Assembly: GCA_964627605.1 (NCBI GenBank)
Contig: CAZVGZ010000003.1
Location: 84,758 to 148,757, forward strand
Direction: 5' to 3'
DNA: 64,000 nucleotides
Source of the DNA: CAZVGZ01 sp964627605
Lineage (GTDB): Bacteria > Latescibacterota > MWCZ01 > CAZVGZ01
Position numbers and translations under genes: made by a program. The notes beneath the pieces were generated by a model that had not been told where the DNA came from, searched no databases, and saw only the letters and a program-made list of their open reading frames with translations. Below, one piece after another: positions 8,564 to 16,952 of this stretch. Position 1 is the first letter of the stretch, and each line of letters starts with the position of its first letter.

Positions 8564-8806
8564 ATGAACGCCTCAAGACGCGATGTACTGATTATAGTGG
8601 TGGTGGGGGTGGCTGTATTCACAACAGTCGGATTTGCGCTGGACTGGTTGATGAGCAGCATGGATGCCCGACCGATCACACTTGTTTTCTTCGTGGTGTC
8701 CATCTGCTTGGGTGCAGCGGCGCTCTGTGTCTTCGTGTGGGCGGTGAAGGAGAAGTAGTTCTCGGACATTGAGGACATTGGTCAAAGGATGATAGATTTC
8801 GATTGA
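8564..8806 (+). pseudogene. ccoS: CcoS-like cbb3-oxidase maturation protein with in-frame TAG
   Basis: From ATG 8564 the frame encodes a first membrane helix (VLIIVVVGVAVFTTVGFAL) and a second ending in CLGAAALCVFVWAVKEK, then TAG at 8756-8758. The same frame continues FSDIEDIGQRMIDFD to a TGA at 8804-8806. CcoS proteins end their helix in WAV followed by QFDD and a short tail ending in ILFDD. The TAG thus falls exactly on the conserved Gln, and the post-stop sequence is still CcoS-like. A CAG to TAG change explains it. CcoS is needed for cofactor insertion into cbb3 oxidase and normally lies next to ccoI, as here. The extra N-terminal helix is unusual for the family. Confidence 0.65.
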
Positions 8807-8859
8807 CCGGCACCTGACTGCCGAAAAGTGCACAAAAACAGCCGGGAGGGGCAATACCC

Positions 8860-9015
8860 ATGAGCGGTACCGCAGATGACATCCATGAGTTTCCAGCAGC
8901 CGGGATCAAAGAGCGGATAGGGCGGGTTAACCGCTGGCTGTATGTTGTCTATGTCGGCCTTGGTGGGTGGGCGGCGTTCTACCTGATTACTCACTTGGCG
9001 CAGGAGCTTCCGTAG
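8860..9015 (+). CDS. Small single-helix membrane protein, probably cbb3-oxidase associated
   Basis: This short gene has an excellent ribosome-binding site (GGGAGGGG, 8 bases before ATG 8860) and encodes 51 residues. A polar N terminus (DDIHEFPAAGIKERIG) is followed by RVNRWLYVVYVGLGGWAAFY, one membrane helix. The layout recalls the N-terminal anchors of CcoP and the short companion subunits of cbb3-type oxidases, and it lies just downstream of ccoI and ccoS remnants. The link to the oxidase is an inference from pattern and context. Its last 29 bases overlap the end of the convergent membrane-protein gene at 8987. Confidence 0.5.
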   Translation: MSGTADDIHEFPAAGIKERIGRVNRWLYVVYVGLGGWAAFYLITHLAQELP

Positions 9016-10027
9016 GCCTTTTGAACGGTAGCTGGCGACTTGGAGTGGCCTGTGGGTCTGGCGGCGCAACTGCGGCGAGCGTCGTCAGGGCAGCGACAGC
9101 GGCCAACCGGCCTGACGCCCAGGTCATATCGAGGCCCGCACACGCCAAGATGGCTATACCCAAAGCAGCGGCTGGTGGTATTGAAGGGGCGCGAAACACT
9201 GCTACGGTGGCGTAGATCGTGCAGCCAAGCGCAAGCCAATAGAGAGTGGGTGGCAGTTCAAGGGTGAGGCCAAGGCCGTATCCAAACGCAGACAGGTCTG
9301 TCTGGCTCGACCACATAGCCGACCCCGCCGCTACTCCTGCAGCCCAAATGATCGCCTTTCGGTCGATGTGAAACCACGGATCGAGCGCGACGACCAGCGC
9401 CATCGGCGCAACCAGCCATGCGGCTTCGCTTGCTCCGGTCAGCGATCCGGTGTTTGCGACTAGAGGCCATTGAGACGCCGCAGTCTCCGATATGGCGGAT
9501 CCGAGAAGTGCTGCGGCCGCGAGTCCAACGACCGTTCTTGCCATCTCCACTCCCCTCACCTCTACGTGGCCCACAACCGCTACCACGACCGCTGCCAGGC
9601 AGACTATCTCAAGCGCCCACAGGTATGGTATACGCCAGGGCAGCCACTCCGCAGCAGCCAACCCCGCCAGTCCCACCTGAAGCCAGATCGCGGCGCTTAG
9701 CCAACGCCCCCACTCACTCGTGTAGGGGTCCTCTTCAGTCTCGTCATCTATGTCGTCGTGCTCGCGCAATCGGTTGAGTGAGTAGATTGGGGTCAGATGG
9801 TGGTTGAGGTCCACGGCACGCCAGACTATCACTGCCCACGCCGTAAGCCCCACAAGACCAGAGACAGTCGAATCAAGCCACATTACGACCTGGTCTACCG
9901 GCTCTGGTAGCGACCTGGGAAGGATGGCGTTCGAGATGAATCGTCGCCAGATTAGATCCAGTATTACCACCACAGCCAGCGCCTTCACACGCACTGGGCG
10001 CAACTTGTCTAACGTTCTCCAGATCAC
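8987..10027 (-). CDS. Multi-pass membrane protein of unknown function
   Basis: The 346-residue protein has about nine hydrophobic segments, including ALAVVVILDLIW, VSGLVGLTAWAVIVW, LSAAIWLQVGLAGLAA, WALEIVCLAAVVVAVVGHV and, near the end, AALGIAILACAGLDMTW. An acidic loop (HDDIDDETEEDP) follows the third segment. The Pro-rich C terminus is cytoplasmic-looking. I do not recognise a family: there are no transporter or enzyme signature motifs. It is oriented against the cbb3 remnant genes and toward them, and upstream it is divergent from the ferredoxin gene, with about 67 bases between the two starts. A role in membrane anchoring or respiration would be a guess. Confidence 0.6.
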   Translation of the reverse strand: MIWRTLDKLRPVRVKALAVVVILDLIWRRFISNAILPRSLPEPVDQVVMWLDSTVSGLVGLTAWAVIVWRAVDLNHHLTPIYSLNRLREHDDIDDETEEDPYTSEWGRWLSAAIWLQVGLAGLAAAEWLPWRIPYLWALEIVCLAAVVVAVVGHVEVRGVEMARTVVGLAAAALLGSAISETAASQWPLVANTGSLTGASEAAWLVAPMALVVALDPWFHIDRKAIIWAAGVAAGSAMWSSQTDLSAFGYGLGLTLELPPTLYWLALGCTIYATVAVFRAPSIPPAAALGIAILACAGLDMTWASGRLAAVAALTTLAAVAPPDPQATPSRQLPFKRPTEAPAPSE

Positions 10028-10094
10028 TACATTTGCACCACGGATTTTATGTGGCTCTCATACCAATTGAGAGTACAGAAGAGGGCACATTAAC

Positions 10095-10508
10095 ATGCCA
10101 GCAGTATATGACCATCACAAAGGGATACCAAATGTCCCGAAGAAATATAACCTGAAGAAGGCGCGATCGAAGGCTATAGCGGTCGTAGACGAGGACGGAT
10201 GTACCGGTTGCGAGGCTTGCGTGCCGTTCTGCCCTGTCGATTGTATAGAGCCGGTGCCGCTAGGGAGGTACCCCGATGCGGTAATTCCTCCGGTATCGGT
10301 AAGGTGAGATGAGTGCATCGGTTGCGAGATATGCGTCAGAGTATGCGAAAAGATGGCGTGGAACACGATCTCGATGGTGCCCACTAAGGATTTCGAAACG
10401 ATCCATGGGGTAACCGTGACAGGGATAGACGCCGAAGAGAGAAAGCGGCAGGCGCTGGCAAAACGAAAAGCCGCAGCAGAGGCCAAAGATGGTCTGGGAG
10501 AGTCGTGA
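10095..10508 (+). pseudogene. Two-cluster 4Fe-4S ferredoxin interrupted by in-frame TGA
   Basis: From ATG 10095 the frame gives a basic N terminus (KKYNLKKARSKAIAVVDED), then CTGCEACVPFCP, a complete 4Fe-4S motif (Cx2Cx2Cx3CP). A TGA stands at 10305-10307, and the same frame continues DECIGCEICVRVCEK, a second complete motif, to a Lys/Ala-rich C terminus ending at TGA 10506-10508. The stop lies between the two clusters, just before the invariant DECIGC element. CGA (Arg) or TGG (Trp) could give TGA by one transition. If translated only to the stop, a one-cluster 70-residue protein would result. The protein probably carried electrons between dehydrogenases and the respiratory chain. Confidence 0.75.
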
Positions 10509-10807
10509 TGGTTCGGCATGTTGACAGCGAACCGCAACCAAAACGCGAACCATGCCCTGCGGGAATCGAGGACTCCTGCCCGATTCCACGATACCGCTGC
10601 CGGGAGCGTGGCGAGCCTGGACGTCACTGCGAAGAGCTGTTTGCAGATTTCGAAACGTTTATCCTCCCCGCTGAAGAGAGTGGCGAAGGGTCTGAAGAGC
10701 CAGATGCCTTTGGACAGATATCGCTGAATGCCAGGGACATGAGTGACGCATTGGGAGATGTTGCCGACATCTTGGACACCTTGCCGCCAGAAGACCTTGC
10801 CGAGTGA
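10508..10807 (+). CDS. Small acidic hypothetical protein following the ferredoxin
   Basis: The ATG at 10508 shares its A with the ferredoxin TGA (TGATG), a classic coupling arrangement. The 99-residue product is acidic, with four Cys in its first half (EPCPAGIEDSCPI, RYRCRERG, GRHCEEL) and a C-terminal helix (NARDMSDALGDVADILDTL). I recognise no family. Coupling to a ferredoxin suggests the Cys residues may bind metal or take part in the same redox process, but nothing in the sequence proves this. Codon choice resembles the neighbouring genes. Confidence 0.5.
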   Translation: MVRHVDSEPQPKREPCPAGIEDSCPIPRYRCRERGEPGRHCEELFADFETFILPAEESGEGSEEPDAFGQISLNARDMSDALGDVADILDTLPPEDLAE

Positions 10808-10937
10808 AGGAATTTCGGGCTGCAAATAAACTGACGCGTCGTGGCGAGTGTTGTTGACCATCACGTTCTGAGTCTGGTTCGTTTCGACCAGGTGCCGCCC
10901 TACGCTGCCTTTCTACACCTACACGTTGACGCCAACT

Positions 10938-11963
10938 TTGAAAACCTCAGATTTCGACTATGACCTTCCCAAAAGCGCAATAGCCCAACATCCGCTTCCA
11001 AAACGTGACGATTCTCGCCTTCTACTACTCAGACGCGACGACTCCAGCCTGAATGACCATGTGTTTAGCGATCTTCCGACACTCATGTCTCCAGGTGATC
11101 TGCTCGTACTGAACGACACGCAGGTGATACCGGCACGACTTATCGGCTCTAAAGTAACTGGTGGTGCAGCAGAGGTGCTTCTTCTCGAACAGTTGACGCA
11201 GACTAGGTGGAACGCTCTTGTGAAGCCAGGCCGCTCAATACGCGCCGGAGCCGAGATCGTGTTTGCCGGTGAATTGGGATGCCAGGTGCTGGAGAAAACT
11301 GACGATCGCGGCGGCCGCATCGTGGAGTTTGATTCCGCTGAGGCGTGCCAGGAGATCATCGACACCGTGGGAAGGATGCCTCTTCCACCGTACGTCAGAC
11401 GCGATGCGACCCGGCAAGACACCACATCGTATCAGACCATATACGCCTGTCATGAGGGTGCGGTGGCAGCTCCGACAGCGGGTCTGCATTTTACTGAAAA
11501 GCTGCTTTGGGCGCTCGAACAGATGGGTATCGACAATGTCAGCCTGACGCTCCATGTCGGACCTGGGACGTTTCGTCCAGTGGAAGTTGATGACGTGGGA
11601 GACCACACAATGCACTCCGAGCGATACGTTGTCACAGACGGAACCGCCGAGCGAATCAATCAGACCAGGCGTGAAGGTGGAAGGATAGTGGCGGTGGGTA
11701 CAACGTCGGTGAGAACCCTGGAAGCTGTTGCAGAGGGTGGAGAGTGTGTCGCTAAAGAAGGCCGTACCGAGCTATTTCTGACGCCAGGATACGAGTTCAA
11801 GCTGGTGGACGGATTAATTACGAATTTCCATCTGCCCCGCTCGACACTGCTAATGCTGGTGGCAGCGTTCGCTGGTAGGGAGAGCACGTTGGCGGCCTAC
11901 CAGGCAGCCCTTGATCGGGGGTATCGTTTCTACAGCTACGGCGACGCAATGATAATCCTCTGA
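10938..11963 (+). CDS. queA: S-adenosylmethionine:tRNA ribosyltransferase-isomerase
   Basis: QueA transfers and isomerises the ribosyl group of S-adenosylmethionine onto preQ1 in tRNA to make epoxyqueuosine at wobble position 34. The protein begins KTSDFDYDLPKSAIAQHP and contains LLVLNDTQVIPARL, TAGLHFTEKLL, LHVGPGTFRPV, ITNFHLPRSTLLMLVAAFAG and the C-terminal YGDAMIIL, all standard QueA elements. From the TTG at 10938 it has 341 residues, normal for the family. No ATG is available near the conserved start; another TTG lies at 10926, and neither has a strong ribosome site. No other queuosine gene is in the window. Confidence 0.95.
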   Translation: MKTSDFDYDLPKSAIAQHPLPKRDDSRLLLLRRDDSSLNDHVFSDLPTLMSPGDLLVLNDTQVIPARLIGSKVTGGAAEVLLLEQLTQTRWNALVKPGRSIRAGAEIVFAGELGCQVLEKTDDRGGRIVEFDSAEACQEIIDTVGRMPLPPYVRRDATRQDTTSYQTIYACHEGAVAAPTAGLHFTEKLLWALEQMGIDNVSLTLHVGPGTFRPVEVDDVGDHTMHSERYVVTDGTAERINQTRREGGRIVAVGTTSVRTLEAVAEGGECVAKEGRTELFLTPGYEFKLVDGLITNFHLPRSTLLMLVAAFAGRESTLAAYQAALDRGYRFYSYGDAMIIL

Positions 11964-12002
11964 TTTGAGGTATCTGGCTCAGTTTCAACGGAGATAAACC
12001 CA

Positions 12003-13037
12003 TTGCCAAAGGAGTTTTTCGCTCCAGAGCCAGGCGTGGTAGCCTATCGCGAGTACGACCGCTCGCCACTAGATGCTGGACAGATACGGGTCAAAGCTGA
12101 GTAAGGTGCCGCCAAACACGGTACTGAGTTGACGATATTTCAAGGTGCGGTTCTGCCTTCAAGAGGAGTCTATGACAGCGAATTAGGGGTCTTTCGGTCT
12201 GGAGATTCTGTAGACCTTACAGGATTTCCGGTGACGCTGGGAAATATGTGTGTTGGTGAGGTGACCGAGCTTGGCGAGGATGTTGGTGAGTTCAGGTTAG
12301 GCCAAAAGGTGGCTGGCTACGGTGGTATTAGGGAGGAGCATGTTTGGGATGCTAACAACACCAGAACACTGCCGCAGGGGGTACCGTGGCAGGCGGCGGT
12401 CTGTCTTGATCCAGCGAATTTTGCGCTAGGGGCGATACGGGATGGGCACGTCAGGCTTGACGATGCGGTGGCGGTTTTTGGGATGGGAGCGATTGGTCTG
12501 ATGGCGGTACAGTTCGCAAAAATAGCTGGCGCGTTTCCGGTAATCGCTGTGGAGCCGGTGCCTCTTCGTCAAAATATCGCAGCAAAGTGCGGCGCAGATC
12601 TCGTGTTTGACCCAACAACGTCCGACGCTGGCCTGGAGATCAAAAAAGCGACAGACAGACGAGGGGCGGATGTTAGCATCGAGTACAGCGGACACTCTTC
12701 GGCGCTTCAGGCGGCGATAAGAGGGGCTGCCTACGGCTCCAATGTTGTCTGCGGCGCGTGGGCAAAGCCGTTTGATGCTGGGCTGGATTTTGGAAGCGAG
12801 GCTCATTTCAACAGGGTCAGCATCGTTTTTACCAGATCGTGCAGTGAGCCCAACCCCGATCATCCTTCGTGGGACGAAGATCGGTTGCTGGATGTGGCTT
12901 GGTGCCATCTAATGTCCGGAGTGGTGTCCTGTGAAAAGGTAGTGACCCCGATGGTTCGCTTTGACGAACTGGCCCAAGCGTATCCCAAAATCGTTGATCC
13001 CACAGAGAATGTGAAAATTGAGGTAGAGTTTTCGTGA
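12003..13037 (+). pseudogene. Zinc-type alcohol dehydrogenase-like gene with in-frame TAA
   Basis: A TTG at 12003 with GGAG 9 bases upstream opens a frame reading PKEFFAPEPGVVAYREYD, typical of the first strands of medium-chain dehydrogenases. TAA at 12102-12104 interrupts it, after which the same frame continues GAAKHGTELTIFQG through to TGA 13035-13037. The later part has the substrate-domain Gly-rich turn, the Rossmann motif (VFGMGAIGLMAVQFAK) and VIAVEP. The family reduces or oxidises alcohols and polyols with NAD(P). The His of KHGTE is present, but the catalytic Cys expected near that position is not obvious. An internal restart at TTG 12129 would lack the first strands. It is probably a recent pseudogene. 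Confidence 0.75.
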
Positions 13038-13212
13038 ATGCTCTGTGGCATGTGATTGGCCGTTTGAGAAAAGAAGCCTGACAAACAGCTCATCCAAAAA
13101 TCACAGCGCTCAACTCTCGTCTGTGCCCAATTTCGGGCTCCTCTGTTTTTTTGGTAGCAGCCATGCTTGGAACCAGACGGTCTGTAGTTCGACTTTCACA
13201 CTCTGGTATGCG

Positions 13213-14346
13213 CTAGGTCGCAACTCGCGTTCGCAACTCCTTTTCTACAGCCCGGTTCCATGCTCTGATCTTCTCGGTAAAAGCTGTCGTGTCGTGCGAC
13301 AGCGGCGTCAAACCCGCTGTGGCGACCGAATAGCTTCTACCACCGCACGAAGTAGCTATCTCTTGAAGTCGATTCTCCATCTCCTTAGGGCTGGCACACA
13401 GCACTTCGTTGGGATGGAGGCTGATGTGAATATGTTTCTGAGGCGGGATGTTTTCCAGTGTCTGGTGCAGATCGGTCCATGAGCTGACCTCGAAAGTCGG
13501 GAGACTCTTGATGCGAAGCAGGAGAGGTTGGAGATCTGTCTGATTGCCGCAGGAGTGTATTCCTGTGATGCCACCATGAAATGAATCGATTTCGAGATAG
13601 CGCGGTAGTACGAACTCCTCAATGATCGCTGGACTTACAAACGGGACGTTGAGCCAGTCGTCGGCTATGTTTATCGATCGGATAGCAAGACTAAAATGTT
13701 CGCAGTAGGATTTGTGCCAACGGCACCTCTGCTCGGTGAGATAGCCCAAAAGCTCGTGCACAAACACGGGGCGTTCGGTCGTATCACCAATAAAATTCTC
13801 AAACCCCCGCAACTGGACCGCGATGTCAAGGCAGCCTCGCCACCATGTCATGGCAAAACTGACGTCGCCCCGTCCGCCAACAATATCACCGACACTATCA
13901 AACCATCTAAGCGCTTTGGGCATCATGCCCGAACTGTGAAAATCGACCTGGGGGAGATGTCTCACGTCGGGAGCGTGGGTGAGCGGGTGGTCGGCCTGGA
14001 TAACGGGCACCCCACGAGCGTCATTTTCCACATCCAACCCAACGAAAGTGTATTCAGGGTAGTGCCCAAGCCACGCGGGGATGTTGGGGTCTATCGGCAT
14101 CTCATCGTCTGGAAACTGATCCCAGCGCCACAGCTTCTGCCGTAGAACCTGTTCTACGTAGTATTTTGGGTCTGTGGAATAGCGCGGGACGTTGAAATCA
14201 GGAAAAATATTAGTCCAGGCGATCGGCTCTTCTAAAGCGAACGCCGTCCGGCTTTTCCGAGACAGGCGATTAAGGTTTTTGGGGGAATCGGCAGCCTCCA
14301 ACACCCTGTCAAACAGTTCGTTGATCGCGTATGACACAGGGGTCAC
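13213..14346 (-). CDS. Uroporphyrinogen decarboxylase (URO-D) superfamily protein, methyltransferase-like
   Basis: The 377-residue protein starts at a GTG (14346) overlapping the stop of the upstream glycyl radical enzyme gene by 4 bases, so the two are translationally coupled. Features include the mid-protein AMTWWRGCLDIAVQLRGFENF, then YCEHFSLAIRSINIADDW and GIHSCGNQTDLQPL near the end of the barrel. H-x-C-G is the zinc-ligand pattern of cobamide-dependent methyltransferases of this superfamily (MtaA, MtbA, CmuA). True haem-pathway HemE enzymes have other N-terminal signatures that are missing here. A role in methyl or corrinoid-linked metabolism with the partner enzyme is likely but unproven. 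Confidence 0.75.
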   Translation of the reverse strand: MTPVSYAINELFDRVLEAADSPKNLNRLSRKSRTAFALEEPIAWTNIFPDFNVPRYSTDPKYYVEQVLRQKLWRWDQFPDDEMPIDPNIPAWLGHYPEYTFVGLDVENDARGVPVIQADHPLTHAPDVRHLPQVDFHSSGMMPKALRWFDSVGDIVGGRGDVSFAMTWWRGCLDIAVQLRGFENFIGDTTERPVFVHELLGYLTEQRCRWHKSYCEHFSLAIRSINIADDWLNVPFVSPAIIEEFVLPRYLEIDSFHGGITGIHSCGNQTDLQPLLLRIKSLPTFEVSSWTDLHQTLENIPPQKHIHISLHPNEVLCASPKEMENRLQEIATSCGGRSYSVATAGLTPLSHDTTAFTEKIRAWNRAVEKELRTRVAT

Positions 14347-16631
14347 GCTATCAGCTGCGAGGTTCGATTGATAATCTCCTCCTGCTCTATAGGTGTCAGA
14401 TCGACAAAACGCGCACTGTATCCGGCCACACGGACCATCACGTTTGGGTGTTCGCTAGGGTTGTTCCTCGCAGCAATGAGTGTTTCGCGGTCCACCATCG
14501 TAAGCTGCATCTCCATGACTCCAAGATCGACGAAACCTTTGAGGAAGCCGATAAACCTTTCGGTGCTGCCCTCGGAGCTGAAAGTGGAGGGGTCAAACCT
14601 TAGATCAAGAGCTGCGCCGTTCGGCGATTTGGTGAAATCGATATGGCTAAGAGAACGCAATACTCCTGTGGGTCCGTGTTTGTCGGTTCCCCAGGTAGGG
14701 TTCAGGTTGCGGGTAAGAAGCTCTTTGGCGGGGCGTCCGTCGGCTGACGCGCCTACCGCTTCACCAAGCATATGGTTGGCGGCGAACGAATAGAGCGCCA
14801 ACTGCCAGCGACCGCCTCGCGGGTTTCTCTGTTTTGAAAAAGAGTCGTATAGCATGTCGGTGATGCTCCCGGCGAGCCCGTCGACATCAGCGTCGCCGTT
14901 GCCCCATTTTGGAGCCGCCAAAAGGGTACGGCGAACGTTCTCAAACCCGGTAAAATCTGTCCTAAGCGCCGTCATCACTTGATCCATCGTGAGTGACCGG
15001 TCACGGAAAACGCAGTGATGTATGGCGGCCAGTGAGTTAACCACGTTAGGGATGCCCGATACGATGCAGCCTGCGAGGTTGTATTTTGCGCCTCCAGCGC
15101 ACACGTCTTTTCCAGTGGCGATGCAGTCGTCGATAAACAGTGACATCAGCGGGTATCGCCGGTTTTCACAGTGGGAACGATCCGAAGCGTGTACCAGTTC
15201 GACCAGTTTTTCGGCGACAAACTCCATCTGACGTTTGAACGCGGACAGCAGCTCATCGAGCGATCCGATATCCGTTGCTCGTGTTGAGTTTTCTGCCAGC
15301 TGTCTGCCAGAGAGAAGCGACTCGCCATCGTTCAGTGTGGACTCGAGTACCAAAGGAAGGTTCAGGTAGGCGGCGTTGGGGTGAAAAGCCTCTTTGCCTG
15401 GAATCGTGTTCTCGTAGCAGCACGAGCAGATATAGTCGCGAGCGTCCTCTATCGACCGCCCATGCTTCAACATCCCAGCTATAATCACTTCGTCGTTCAC
15501 GATGGGAAAACCGAGCCCGCCAAGTTCATACTGGGCCGCTGCCTCCCAGTAGCGCTGAGGCGCTTCCTGGTGTAGCCTGAGCGATATGTAAGGCGCTGGC
15601 ATCGCGATGCGAAGTGACGCTTCCATGATTAGCTCACTCAGATCGTTCGAAGCGTCTTCGCCAGTTGGCGTCACCCCGCCCAAGCTCGCCTGGCTGCCTG
15701 GCGTGAACATCTGATGTCCGGTGTAGTAGTCCACATGGCGGAACTGGAGTAGGAATATTTCCATGAGTTCCAAGGCCTGCGACCTGATTATCGTGCGGTT
15801 TTCGATGTCCCGTTGGTAGTAGGGGTAGAGAAACTGATCGAGTCTACCGAGACCGAGCCCACCGCCTGGGCAGCACCCGCCCATCTCCAAAGTCACGAGA
15901 CAGTATACGATCCAGTAGGCTTGAAGCGCTTCGTGAAACGTCTGCGCTGGCTGTAGGGGCACATTTGCCAAGACCGCTGCGGCTTGCCGCATCTCGGCTG
16001 CTGTTTCGGTATCACTTAGTGTCTCGGCAAGGTTCTCAGCGGCCAGCCTCAACCGTTCAGCGTACAGGGTCACGGAGTCGCACGAGATTAGCGCGGCTTC
16101 GTAGAACTGTTTTTGGCCGACGTCTGATGTTGCCTCGTCAACCGGTTCCGCCATCTGCGCCTCAATTTCAGCGCGGATGTTTGTGACGCCGCGTTCGATG
16201 ATGCGATCAAGGCCGGGGGTTATGTGGCCGTCGAAACATGACGCGAGGTAGACACCGGCTTCGCGGAGGTTTTCTGATACAGAGTTTGGAGCGATCTGCC
16301 CGATCTTGCTGTGCTGGTCAGCTTGTAGCGCAGGCAGTAGCAGATTGAAAAAGAACGGGTCTTCGCCTCCAATGAGAACGTTGCCCGGTTCAAGTGTCAA
16401 CGGGCAGTTCATCGCGACGTGTCTCAGTGCCATCGCCCTCGCCATTGAGCGGTCTTCTGGTTCGTGATCGAGAAATATCTGGGTCGCTTCTTCGGCTAGA
16501 GCCGCATATTCGCGTGGTTCTACCCGGTCTTCGTACGCCATCTGAAATCGGCGTTCTCTCAGTGCGGCGGATCGGTCGGTGCTGCAATAGGGCCCGGTGT
16601 TGGGGGCTCTATATAACGGCGCACTATTCAT
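14343..16631 (-). CDS. Glycyl radical enzyme of the pyruvate formate-lyase family
   Basis: Glycyl radical enzymes use a backbone Gly radical and a Cys thiyl radical to cleave or dehydrate substrates without oxygen. The glycyl loop is seen near the C terminus (VMVRVAGYSARFVDL), and the active-site Cys region reads ICSCCYENTIPG, which resembles the Gly-Cys-x-Glu motif of dehydratase and lyase members rather than the paired Cys of true pyruvate formate-lyase. The protein has 762 residues, normal for the family. ATG 16631 is chosen because AAGGAG lies 8 bases upstream and conserved sequence (LYRAPNTGPY) follows. It is the first gene of an operon with a URO-D-like protein. No activating radical-SAM enzyme is seen in the window, so its substrate remains open. 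Confidence 0.9.
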   Translation of the reverse strand: MNSAPLYRAPNTGPYCSTDRSAALRERRFQMAYEDRVEPREYAALAEEATQIFLDHEPEDRSMARAMALRHVAMNCPLTLEPGNVLIGGEDPFFFNLLLPALQADQHSKIGQIAPNSVSENLREAGVYLASCFDGHITPGLDRIIERGVTNIRAEIEAQMAEPVDEATSDVGQKQFYEAALISCDSVTLYAERLRLAAENLAETLSDTETAAEMRQAAAVLANVPLQPAQTFHEALQAYWIVYCLVTLEMGGCCPGGGLGLGRLDQFLYPYYQRDIENRTIIRSQALELMEIFLLQFRHVDYYTGHQMFTPGSQASLGGVTPTGEDASNDLSELIMEASLRIAMPAPYISLRLHQEAPQRYWEAAAQYELGGLGFPIVNDEVIIAGMLKHGRSIEDARDYICSCCYENTIPGKEAFHPNAAYLNLPLVLESTLNDGESLLSGRQLAENSTRATDIGSLDELLSAFKRQMEFVAEKLVELVHASDRSHCENRRYPLMSLFIDDCIATGKDVCAGGAKYNLAGCIVSGIPNVVNSLAAIHHCVFRDRSLTMDQVMTALRTDFTGFENVRRTLLAAPKWGNGDADVDGLAGSITDMLYDSFSKQRNPRGGRWQLALYSFAANHMLGEAVGASADGRPAKELLTRNLNPTWGTDKHGPTGVLRSLSHIDFTKSPNGAALDLRFDPSTFSSEGSTERFIGFLKGFVDLGVMEMQLTMVDRETLIAARNNPSEHPNVMVRVAGYSARFVDLTPIEQEEIINRTSQLIA

Positions 16632-16878
16632 GGCGTGGCTCCTTAGTCCCGGTCTATCTGGCACCTGTGGGGCCGTGTCAGATATGACGACGACACACAT
16701 CTGGTGCCTACGGCTGTTGGATAGGGCAACCATATCATCGCACAGACGGGGTGTTGCGGCAACCTGCCGCATGTTTACACAAGTCGAGACGTGATGTTGA
16801 GGGTGGGCTCAACTGCCCAGGTTGGATGGCCTGGGCCGTGGGAATTTTGGGATGGGTTTATCCGGCGGGGTAGGGAGA

Positions 16879-16952
16879 TGGGCGCTGCTGGGCTCGAACC
16901 AGCGACCTCCTGCGTGTAAGGCAGGCGCTCTAACCAGCTGAGCTAAGCGCCC
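16879..16952 (-). tRNA. tRNA-Val (anticodon TAC)
   Basis: On the minus strand the sequence folds into a complete 74-base cloverleaf: acceptor GGGCGCT pairing with AGCGCCC, D arm GCTC/GAGC, anticodon stem CCTGC/GCAGG around CTTACAC (anticodon TAC), variable loop AGGTC, and T arm GCTGG/CCAGC with TTCGAGC. The discriminator is A and the CCA end is not encoded. It reads GTA and other valine codons. It lies between the glycyl radical operon and a truncated cyclic-nucleotide-domain gene whose 3' end runs 10 bases into the tRNA 5' end. Confidence 0.97.

Noticed and set aside
10305..10307. Selenocysteine at the ferredoxin TGA
   Set aside because: The TGA is not at a cluster Cys position, all eight cluster Cys are present, and I see no convincing hairpin immediately after it.
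3257..12104. Reassignment of TAA and TAG to Gln across the genome
   Set aside because: Two TAA codons and the ccoS TAG fall at Gln positions, but fumC, dnaB, greA and other genes end at TAG or TAA at the expected family length, so these codons act as stops.
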